Below, in pieces: positions 1 through 4,642 of a stretch of 5,243 nucleotides of DNA. The stretch spans positions 1-5,243 of the forward strand of contig NIVA01000149.1 in assembly GCA_002254335.1 (NCBI GenBank), in the 5' to 3' direction. This stretch comes from Bacteroidetes bacterium 4572_114. GTDB taxonomy: Bacteria; Bacteroidota; Bacteroidia; Bacteroidales; 4484-276. Both the position numbers and the translations under genes were made by a program. The notes under the pieces are model-generated. The model was not told the origin of the DNA, did no database searches, and saw only the letters and a list, made by a program, of their open reading frames with translations. Numbering within the stretch: position 1 is the first letter of the stretch; each line of letters opens with the position of its first letter.

Positions 1-22
1 GCGTGAGCGTCATACTTGTTAT
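1..22. repeat. Partial copy of palindromic inter-cassette repeat
   Basis: The first 22 bases repeat positions 988-1009 with only two adjacent differences (CA in place of TG). In the full copy this segment is the right arm of a palindrome, so the left arm of this copy should lie just outside the window. It sits downstream of the PIN/antitoxin pair on the minus strand, as the full copy sits downstream of the 84-residue gene. The rest of 23-173 is AT-rich and shows no gene; the only structure seen there is a weak AAAGC/GCTTT hairpin near 68-81. Confidence 0.7.
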
Positions 23-173
23 TCTTTAGTGTGTGTAAAATTTGGCGATTTTCCGATACAAGAATAAAAGCTAACGCTTTCTATTTTAATATTTTAAATT
101 GATTATGTCATTGTGTTATTCGTTGTGGTTATTTATGTTTACAGATATTGGATGTCTGTAATAATAATTTGAA

Positions 174-329
174 TTATCTCCCGGCCATTTCTTTTTCAAA
201 TTGTAACCTGTGTTTTTTAAAATATTCAACTACCTGCTCTGGTGTCAAACTGGAAATTTCTTTATTTACCATTTCTCGTAAATTGCGCATTAATTTTACT
301 GCGTCAAACTTTTCCTTTTTATTCTTCAT
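174..329 (-). CDS. Small antitoxin-like partner of the PIN-domain toxin
   Basis: This encodes a 51-residue, highly charged, probably helical protein. Its N-terminal half (FDAVKLMRNLREMVNKEI, residues 8-25) resembles a family of very small proteins encoded beside PIN-domain proteins in many bacteria, with the pattern FDAV-MMR-IRD. The C-terminal half, SLTPEQVVEYFKKHR and onward, is a second predicted helix. I infer that it is the antitoxin that binds and blocks the neighbouring ribonuclease; no DNA-binding domain is visible. The start at 329 is preferred over the ATG at 377 because the extra 16 residues would lie inside the toxin gene and do not look like the family. With this start it overlaps the 3' end of the toxin gene by 11 bases, so the two are probably translationally coupled. 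There is no Shine-Dalgarno site. The toxin-first order is less common for VapBC modules but occurs in this type of pair. Confidence 0.72.
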   Translation of the reverse strand: MKNKKEKFDAVKLMRNLREMVNKEISSLTPEQVVEYFKKHRLQFEKEMAGR

Positions 330-780
330 AATCAATGAGGTTTTTAGGTGACCGGATTTCCAATCTGGGATATCCATTCCTTAAATTAATTGAATTGTAC
401 CCAAAAATTCTTTTTATATTAACGATATGTTTAAAGTTCCACGAAACTAATATATCAATTTTATATACTGTCGCCAAAGCTATATGCAAACAGTCATCCG
501 TGCTTGTTCGCCCAACTACTTTTTCATTTAGATAATCCTCAGCAAGTGCATAAACTTCCGTTGTAGTTTCAACTGTTTCAAAAGTTAACCCTATATCATT
601 AAGCAATGTTTTTACATGTTGTGGTGCCCCAAGCAATTCCCTTTGAGTTACATCTGAAAGCACCAAATCGTATTCCTGATTACGAACCGATTCGAAAAGT
701 TTTTTGGTCTCGAATTCGAATTCTGGATCAAAGTATCCACCAATTACAGAAGTGTCAATGTATAATTTGAGCGTTTTCAT
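319..780 (-). CDS. PIN-domain protein, VapC-like ribonuclease toxin
   Basis: This encodes a 153-residue single-domain protein of typical PIN toxin size. Acidic residues expected to bind metal are visible: D9 in YIDTSVIGGYFD (residues 7-18), E48 in TQRELL, and D95/D96 in TDDCLHIALA (94-103). The segment SWNFKHIVN (113-121) is typical of one subgroup of PIN proteins, where N115 takes the place of the last acidic residue. The end (NSINLRNGYPRLEIRSP) also fits that subgroup. PIN toxins are Mg2+-dependent ribonucleases, often cutting tRNA or other structured RNA; the target here is unknown. The small protein gene that overlaps its 3' end is the likely antitoxin. The ATG at 780 is the natural start, with no Shine-Dalgarno site. 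A promoter-like box lies about 105 bases upstream, in a leader shared with another gene in the window. Fold assignment is secure; toxin activity is inferred. Confidence 0.88.
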   Translation of the reverse strand: MKTLKLYIDTSVIGGYFDPEFEFETKKLFESVRNQEYDLVLSDVTQRELLGAPQHVKTLLNDIGLTFETVETTTEVYALAEDYLNEKVVGRTSTDDCLHIALATVYKIDILVSWNFKHIVNIKRIFGYNSINLRNGYPRLEIRSPKNLIDYEE

Positions 781-829
781 GTTTGAATTAAGTTACTTGT
801 TCGTTAATATGTGTTTATTACCTTTCTGT

Positions 830-897
830 GTTAGTTTTCTCTCAGAACTGTTACCGGAAAACAAATCGTAATCAAATGTATTTGCAAATTTACTAAA
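830..897 (-). promoter_or_regulatory. Promoter and leader of the PIN toxin operon (shared leader, copy 1)
   Basis: Read on the minus strand, TAAATTTG at 892-885 matches the Bacteroidota -7 consensus TAnnTTTG. No convincing -33 TTTG is seen at the right distance. The transcript would carry a leader of about 100 bases. The leader includes a 19-base segment (830-848) that recurs at 1580-1598 with 17 identities, again between the box and a start codon. The match suggests the two transcription units share a promoter region by descent. The segment could be an operator or a translation-control element; the sequence does not tell which. Confidence 0.5.
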
Positions 898-904
898 TTA
901 AACA

Positions 905-1009
905 TGAAAAGCGTGGAACTGTAGCTTATCCGAAACTAAGGCATCGCCAAACGCCTACACACCAAACAAGAACAGCCCACGCCTGATGCGTGAGCGTTGT
1001 ACTTGTTAT
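905..1009. repeat. Structured palindromic repeat, possible recombination site or terminator
   Basis: Three successive inverted repeats are seen: AAGC/GCTT (909-912 with 924-927), AGGC/GCCT (939-942 with 953-956) and a 43-base imperfect palindrome at 965-1007. In the last, AACAAG pairs with CTTGTT, ACA with TGT, and GCCCACGC with GCGTGAGC, leaving loop CTGAT and a two-base bulge. The right arm recurs at 1-22. On the minus strand it begins at the stop codon of the 84-residue gene (TAACAAG). Position after genes, bulged palindrome and recurrence recall integron attC sites, but GTTATAA is not a good GTTRRRY core and the palindrome is short. It may instead be a dispersed palindromic repeat acting as a transcription terminator. 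Confidence 0.6.
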
Positions 1010-1260
1010 AAATTACCAATTTCACTCTGTTCATGTTTGTATGGGGTTCGCAAATGGCCGGTTAAAAATTTCGTTTCATCTTCTTTGTCCCATTTATTTT
1101 CGTCCCAAACCTTATCAGCCAAATCCATTGCTTTATTTGCAAAGTATTGAACTAAAAAATCTTTAATTTCTAATAAGTCATCTTCAGATATTGGTTTTGT
1201 AAAGAGTTTTAATAATTCTAATTGCAAGTTAGTAAGCGGTGTTTGTATCGTTTTTTGCAT
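1006..1260 (-). CDS. Antitoxin-like small protein of the PIN-partner type, no toxin beside it
   Basis: This encodes an 84-residue protein with the pattern LTNLQLELLKLF (9-20), then EDDLLEIKDFLVQYFANKA (27-44), two tryptophans (W52, W57) and HLRTPYK (69-75). I recall this layout from small Bacteroidota and cyanobacterial proteins encoded just upstream of PIN-family toxins, where the protein often ends soon after an RTPY-like motif. The last nine residues (HEQSEIGNL) run into the palindromic repeat, whose first bases form the TAA stop, so the natural tail may have been replaced. No PIN gene follows; the next gene on this strand is the separate PIN pair beyond the repeat. The gene lies 48 bases after the 76-residue antitoxin-like gene and may be cotranscribed. 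Function as antitoxin is by family resemblance only. Confidence 0.72.
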   Translation of the reverse strand: MQKTIQTPLTNLQLELLKLFTKPISEDDLLEIKDFLVQYFANKAMDLADKVWDENKWDKEDETKFLTGHLRTPYKHEQSEIGNL

Positions 1261-1308
1261 ACTGAGTATTTATTTGTTGTAAAATTATTAATAATAGTTA
1301 TACCTGCA

Positions 1309-1539
1309 CTAAGCTATTATAATATTTCCAATTCCATTATTAATATCTTTGATTGCTTTGTCTAATCTTTTTCTGTTTGTTTCAGATTTCATTAAGTACT
1401 CTGTTTCTTCATAAGCGCTTTTGTGGTTTATACGTTCTTCAATAATCTCTAAAACTGCCTGTTCAGGTGTTTGACATGCTAACATGGCAAAATCAGATAT
1501 TTTATTTTGTAATTCATCCGGGATATTAATTGTTATCAT
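1309..1539 (-). CDS. Antitoxin-like protein, RHH-like N-terminus with Phd/RelB-like tail
   Basis: This encodes a 76-residue protein. The N-terminus MITINIPDELQNKISDFA (1-18), followed by TPEQAVLEIIEERI (24-37), fits a ribbon-helix-helix DNA-binding fold: a short beta strand, then two helices. The C-terminal EETEYLMKSETNRKRLDKAI (44-63) resembles the toxin-binding tail of Phd/YefM/RelB antitoxins that pair with RelE/YoeB-type toxins. A toxin gene would be expected immediately downstream, yet the next gene is another antitoxin-like gene, so it looks orphaned. The ATG at 1539 is fixed by a strong Shine-Dalgarno site. The protein probably binds its own promoter; the TAnnTTTG box about 85 bases upstream is a candidate site. 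The ending GNIIIA is hydrophobic and may not be the original C-terminus. Confidence 0.75.
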   Translation of the reverse strand: MITINIPDELQNKISDFAMLACQTPEQAVLEIIEERINHKSAYEETEYLMKSETNRKRLDKAIKDINNGIGNIIIA

Positions 1540-1544
1540 TTTAG

Positions 1545-1552
1545 CCTCCTTT
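1545..1552 (-). promoter_or_regulatory. Strong Shine-Dalgarno site
   Basis: The minus strand reads AAAGGAGG, five bases before the ATG at 1539. This is an extended match to the 16S rRNA anti-Shine-Dalgarno sequence. None of the other starts I examined in the window has one, which is normal for Bacteroidota, so this site stands out and confirms the start. Confidence 0.8.
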
Positions 1553-1579
1553 ATGGTTGATGTTTTTATTTTAATTTGC

Positions 1580-1655
1580 GTTAGTTTTCTTTCAAAACAA
1601 ATGGCTTATCAAATTATTTTACAAATATACTAAAACAGGTCAATCTTTTATCCAA
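1580..1655 (-). promoter_or_regulatory. Promoter and leader of the antitoxin-like gene pair (shared leader, copy 2)
   Basis: The minus strand has TATATTTG at 1629-1622, a perfect TAnnTTTG box. TTGG at 1655-1652 lies 22 bases upstream as a possible -33 element, slightly farther than usual. Downstream, the 19-base segment 1580-1598 repeats the leader segment at 830-848. The stretch CAAATnTACTAAA on the plus strand is also shared with the other leader (885-897). The gap between the two shared segments is shorter here than in copy 1. Confidence 0.55.
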
Positions 1656-1678
1656 TACCACCCTTTGTTTTAAAATTG

Positions 1679-1686
1679 TATTTTTA
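1679..1686 (+). promoter_or_regulatory. Possible -7 box for the phosphodiesterase-fold gene
   Basis: TATTTTTA matches seven of eight positions of TAnnTTTG and lies 22 bases before the preferred ATG at 1709. No -33 element is clear at the usual spacing. It is divergent from the promoter at 1622-1629. Confidence 0.35.
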
Positions 1687-1708
1687 CGAAAATAAAAATT
1701 TTGCTCTA

Positions 1709-2815
1709 ATGATCATTCAAAACCCAACATATAATTTCCTCCCAAACGTAAAACAAATCCTGTTTTTGACTTTTATAACACTACTAATTTTTCTTTTTGG
1801 CAACAGAGATGGAATGAGCCAGAATATTGCCGGTAATAATCCAGTAAACGCAAGAATTGCATTTTACAACGTTGAAAACCTGTTTGATGTTTATGACGAT
1901 TCCCTTGCCCGCGACGAAGAATTTACCCCGGAAGGCCCGAGGCATTGGAACAACAATAAATTCTATAAGAAAATCAATAACACCTACAAAGTGATCATGG
2001 CCTTGGGCGAATCCGGGCCTCCTGTAATTGTAGGGCTTTGTGAAATTGAAAACCGTTTTGTGTTGGAAAAACTTGTTTACGATACACCGTTAAAGAATTT
2101 TAATTACCGGATTATTCAATTCGAATCGCCCGACCGGCGCGGGATTGATGTGGCCCTGCTTTACCGGGCCAACCTGTTTGAGCCGCTTTTCAGCGAGGCC
2201 GTCCCTGTTTTATTCCCGTTCGATACTGCCTCCAGGACACGCGATATTTTGCATGTAAAAGGGGTGTTGCTCAACACCGATACCGTGCACATTTTTGTAA
2301 ACCACTGGCCTTCGCGCTACGGCGGTTATTTGCCCACAGTCCCAAAAAGAAACTATGCGGCACAGGTACTTAAAGCTAAAACTGATTCCATTTTGAGTAT
2401 CAATGAAAATGCTGCTATTTTGATAATGGGCGATTTTAACGATGGCCCACAAGATGAAAGTATTTCAGAAATTTTATCGGCAAAAGATCCTGCCGGCCCG
2501 ATTTCTAAAAGTGAAATGTACAATTTAATGCTGACGAAACAGGAAGGTTGGCCGTACGGATCACTTAAATATCAACAAGGATGGAATAGGTTCGACCAGC
2601 TCATTGTTACGGGCAGCTTATTGGACGGATACTCTTCGCCCCAGGTTTCAAAACAGGGGGCCATAATTTATCATGCACCATTTTTATTGGAAACGGATAA
2701 AACCCATTTGGGCCAAAAACCAAAACGGACTTATGTTGGATTTAAATATAATGGGGGGTTTAGTGACCACCTGCCTGTTTATGTCGATATAAATGTTAAT
2801 CGCAGGAAACCTTAG
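1709..2815 (+). CDS. Secreted endonuclease/exonuclease/phosphatase family protein
   Basis: This encodes a 368-residue protein of the DNase I-like metal-dependent phosphoesterase fold. An N-terminal hydrophobic segment after a lysine (residues 14-31, VKQILFLTFITLLIFLFG) looks like a signal peptide, so the enzyme probably acts in the periplasm or outside. Fold motifs, in order: YNVENLFD (53-60, metal/active-site N54), CEIEN (111-115, metal-binding E), RRGIDVALLYR (143-153), NHWPSR (198-203, catalytic H199), MGDFND (240-245, D242 and N244), NRFDQ (293-297), and SDHLP (352-356, catalytic D353/H354). All catalytic positions appear intact. The substrate cannot be told from sequence; relatives cleave nucleic acids or phosphodiesters. 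The ATG at 1709 is chosen over the in-frame TTG at 1676 because the signal peptide follows it and the promoter-like box overlaps the upstream codons. It stands alone, convergent with the radical SAM gene. Confidence 0.9.
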   Translation: MIIQNPTYNFLPNVKQILFLTFITLLIFLFGNRDGMSQNIAGNNPVNARIAFYNVENLFDVYDDSLARDEEFTPEGPRHWNNNKFYKKINNTYKVIMALGESGPPVIVGLCEIENRFVLEKLVYDTPLKNFNYRIIQFESPDRRGIDVALLYRANLFEPLFSEAVPVLFPFDTASRTRDILHVKGVLLNTDTVHIFVNHWPSRYGGYLPTVPKRNYAAQVLKAKTDSILSINENAAILIMGDFNDGPQDESISEILSAKDPAGPISKSEMYNLMLTKQEGWPYGSLKYQQGWNRFDQLIVTGSLLDGYSSPQVSKQGAIIYHAPFLLETDKTHLGQKPKRTYVGFKYNGGFSDHLPVYVDINVNRRKP

Positions 2816-2843
2816 GGAATATTGCCATTGATCCCTCTTTTTT
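2814..2843 (+). terminator. Rho-independent terminator after the phosphodiesterase-fold gene
   Basis: AGGGA (2814-2818) pairs with TCCCT (2832-2836), and AAT/ATT can extend the stem with a small bulge. A run of six T follows at 2838-2843. The left arm overlaps the TAG stop codon. Confidence 0.5.
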
Positions 2844-2860
2844 ATTGCCACTGATTTCTC
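2821..2860. repeat. Short imperfect tandem repeat, 23-bp period
   Basis: The 17-base segment starting ATTGCCATTGAT (2821-2837) recurs at 2844-2860 as ATTGCCACTGATTTCTC, with 14 of 17 identities. It adjoins the larger tandem palindromes and may be part of the same intergenic repeat family. Confidence 0.5.
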
Positions 2861-2871
2861 AAATTGTCATA

Positions 2872-3025
2872 CTTTTTTTTGACGTGGGTTTGCGCTGGTT
2901 TAACGGATAAAACAAAAATCCGTAATATCCGCGATAATCTGCGTCTTGCTTTTTTTTGACGCGGGTTTGCGCTGGTTTAACGGATAAAACAAAAATCCGC
3001 AAAATCCGCTTTAATCTGCGTCTTA
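2872..3025. repeat. Two tandem 77-bp copies of an imperfect palindrome
   Basis: Copy 1 is 2872-2948 and copy 2 is 2949-3025. They are nearly identical except for bases in the 3' third. Each begins with C and eight T, then GACG, and ends TCTGCGTCTT. Within each unit the ends are inverted (GACGC with GCGTC; GACGT in copy 1), and the centre forms a perfect CGGAT/ATCCG hairpin with a nine-base loop, so the whole unit can fold on itself. A third, degenerate start (CTTTTCTT) follows at 3026 and meets the stop codon of the radical SAM gene. Similar ATCCG/ATCTGCG repeats are, from memory, common between genes in Bacteroidota. In the plus direction copy 1 is followed by T8, so it may act as a back-up terminator between convergent genes. 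Confidence 0.85.
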
Positions 3026-3031
3026 CTTTTC

Positions 3032-4171
3032 TTATTCCCACACCCCCGAAACAGGAGAAGAACACTCCGGGCATTTCCCATTTATAATCTCATTTTTCAG
3101 GATAGTGAAACCTTTGCGCTCTATCAACAGGTTTTTGCAGGCCGGACAATAAGTATTTTCTGCACCCGTGCCCGGAAGGTTTCCGATATAAATATATGAC
3201 AACCCTTCAGCAAGTGCAATTTCCCTGGCTTTTTCCAAAGTTTTGCGTGGTGTGGCGGGCAGTTGTGCCAATTTATATTGTGGGTGAAAACGGCTGAAAT
3301 GTAAAGGTGTATCCACAAATCCGTTTTCTGCCAGCCAGCCACACATCTTTTTTATCATCTCCTGATCATCCGTCCAGTTGGGGACAATTAGGTTGGTAAT
3401 CTCAAGCCAAACCCCGGCATCCTTAAGGTATTTCAGTGTGTCGAGCACGGGCTGCAAAGTACCGGCGTTGAGCATTTCATAAACTTCATTGCTAAAACTT
3501 TTTAGGTCGATATTGGCTGCATCGATATATTGGGCCAGTTCACGCAATGGCTCTTTATTAATATACCCTGCCGACACAATAACATTTTTTATTCCCTTTA
3601 ACCGGGCAATTTTAGCTGTATCGTAAGTGTATTCATAAAAAGCCACTGGATCGGAATATGTATAAGCAATAGACCGGCAATTATTTTGTTTGGCGTTTTC
3701 AACCACATTTTCCGGCATCAGGTCATAGTTACGTGTGTCAAGCGGGCTGGACTGGGAAATTTCCCAATTCTGACAATTCAGGCAGGCCAGGTTGCATCCC
3801 GCCGTAGCAATGGAAAAGGCTTTGCTTTGGGGCAGGAAATGATACAATGGCTTTTTCTCGATCGGGTCAACATGCACGGCGCATGGATTCCCATAAGCGA
3901 TGGTATAAAGTTTATCGTCCTTGTGGTATCTCGTCCGGCAATCACCGTTCTCTTCGGGTTTGATTTTGCATTCGTTGGGGCATATCAGACATTTCATCCC
4001 TTTAGCCGTGGGTGTATAAAACATGGCCTCCCTGCTGAATTTCCCCAGGCCCTTTTCGGGAACAGGACTGGCTGACCAAAGTGGCAGGCCGCTGGTAAGA
4101 GCACATATACTGCATGTCCCTGCAAGTCCAAGTTTCAGAAATTTTCGTTTATTTATTTGTTTGGCTGACAT
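3032..4171 (-). CDS. amrS: AmmeMemoRadiSam-system radical SAM enzyme with Tat-like leader
   Basis: This encodes a 379-residue radical SAM protein of the AmrS/PflA-like group. The [4Fe-4S] motif CxxxCxxC is CNLACLNC (C126, C130, C133). An N-terminal cysteine cluster CLICPNECKIKPEENGDC (C61, C64, C68, C78) precedes it, as in AmrS. The C-terminus has two CxxC pairs (C342/C345 and C367/C370) that could form a zinc ribbon or hold a further cluster. Other family segments are AYTYSDPVAFYEYT (169-182) and HFSRFHPQYK (291-300). The start has KRKFLKLGLAG (8-18) and a hydrophobic stretch, a Tat-like leader with KR in place of RR, suggesting export as a folded enzyme. AmrS proteins usually co-occur with Memo-like and AMMECR1-like proteins; neither is in this window, and the reaction is not firmly known. 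The ATG at 4171 is the start, with no Shine-Dalgarno site. The family call is strong; export is inferred. Confidence 0.92.
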   Translation of the reverse strand: MSAKQINKRKFLKLGLAGTCSICALTSGLPLWSASPVPEKGLGKFSREAMFYTPTAKGMKCLICPNECKIKPEENGDCRTRYHKDDKLYTIAYGNPCAVHVDPIEKKPLYHFLPQSKAFSIATAGCNLACLNCQNWEISQSSPLDTRNYDLMPENVVENAKQNNCRSIAYTYSDPVAFYEYTYDTAKIARLKGIKNVIVSAGYINKEPLRELAQYIDAANIDLKSFSNEVYEMLNAGTLQPVLDTLKYLKDAGVWLEITNLIVPNWTDDQEMIKKMCGWLAENGFVDTPLHFSRFHPQYKLAQLPATPRKTLEKAREIALAEGLSYIYIGNLPGTGAENTYCPACKNLLIERKGFTILKNEIINGKCPECSSPVSGVWE

Positions 4172-4196
4172 GTGAAACGTTTGTTTAAATTCCCCT

Positions 4197-4204
4197 CAAA
4201 TATA
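4197..4204 (-). promoter_or_regulatory. -7 promoter box for the radical SAM gene
   Basis: The minus strand reads TATATTTG, a perfect TAnnTTTG box 25 bases before the ATG. That would leave a leader of roughly 20 bases. No clear TTTG is found around -33 (AATG lies there), so the promoter may be weak or assisted by an activator. Confidence 0.5.
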
Positions 4205-4259
4205 GTTAAAAATTGGAGAATGACATTTTGCGGAGCTATACATAAACTATTTATATTTT

Positions 4260-4440
4260 GGGCGGCTAAACCGGGCTTTCCGTTTGTAGTTGTCTCATGC
4301 CGGCTGGTTTTTGTAGGTGGTACGTGGGCTTCGTTCCTCAGCCTCCGCCCACCAACAAAAACTACAGCCGCCATTACAACAAGCTACCACTGCAATCCCT
4401 GCCGCAGGAAAACGTCTCCGGTTGTACTATATTTCTTGTT
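4260..4440. repeat. GC-rich inverted-repeat element
   Basis: This is a GC-rich island in AT-rich DNA with several nested inverted repeats. GTTTTTGTAGGTGG (4307-4320) pairs with 4349-4362 at 13 of 14 positions. GGCGGCT (4261-4267) pairs with AGCCGCC (4366-4372). CCTG/CAGG (4398-4401 with 4405-4408) forms a tight hairpin, and TACAAC (4375-4380) can pair with GTTGTA (4421-4426). No convincing reading frame is present: the open frames through it are low-complexity and antisense to one another. It is probably a dispersed non-coding element; its ends are uncertain. With the element at 4504-4642 it fills most of the 469-bp gap upstream of amrS. Confidence 0.6.
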
Positions 4441-4503
4441 TGGAAAAAAGGTATAGGTTGGAAGTATCTGCTTATTTTCTAGCGTACTTATTAATTTAAT
4501 AAT

Positions 4504-4642
4504 GAGTCCGGCATAAAAAGGTCGATAATCACAAATAAGACCGTTTAAGTCAGGGCTTGAATTTTTAACAGACTGGTTGTCAGATGTAATATTTGTAGTG
4601 GTTTGTAAATATATTCAAACCCTTACTTTTTAGGCTGGACTC
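4504..4642. mobile_element. MITE-like element, 139 bp with 17-bp terminal inverted repeats
   Basis: The left end GAGTCCGGCATAAAAAG (4504-4520) is the inverted complement of the right end (4626-4642) at 15 of 17 positions. The bases AAT flank both sides (4501-4503 and 4643-4645) and could be a 3-bp target duplication. Inside, GGGCTTGAAT (4553-4562) and ATTCAAACCC (4613-4622) form a second inverted repeat, and GGTC/GACC (4520-4523 with 4539-4542) a short one. It has no transposase or reading frame, so it would be a non-autonomous element moved by a related insertion sequence elsewhere. The 3-bp duplication is too short to be decisive and the IS family is not identified. Its right end forms part of the stop codon of the neighbouring antitoxin gene. 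Confidence 0.68.

Noticed and set aside
12..32. Lipoprotein signal in AmrS (residue numbers: AGTC around C20)
   Set aside because: The residue before the cysteine is Thr, which does not fit the lipobox; the Tat-like leader is the better reading. The numbers given are protein residues of the gene at 3032-4171.
329..377. Upstream ATG giving a 67-residue version of the small PIN partner
   Set aside because: The added residues come from the toxin gene's coding region in another frame and do not match the family's usual N-terminus.
965..1007. Confident integron attC call
   Set aside because: The arms lack a proper GTTRRRY/RYYYAAC pair and no integrase is in view, so it is kept only as a hypothesis.
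1676..1708. TTG start giving a 379-residue phosphodiesterase-fold protein
   Set aside because: The promoter-like box lies within these codons, and the ATG at 1709 leaves a normal signal peptide near the N-terminus.
2872..3025. CRISPR array
   Set aside because: There are only two units, adjacent without unique spacers, and each is itself a long palindrome.
3686..4075. Open frame of 129 codons on the plus strand
   Set aside because: It lies antisense to the amrS coding region, whose protein has clear conserved motifs; the plus-strand frame shows none.
4172..4456. Open frame of 94 codons on the plus strand upstream of amrS
   Set aside because: It starts with GTG inside the amrS promoter region, passes through the GC-rich inverted-repeat element, has no recognisable domain and overlaps several equally open frames on both strands.
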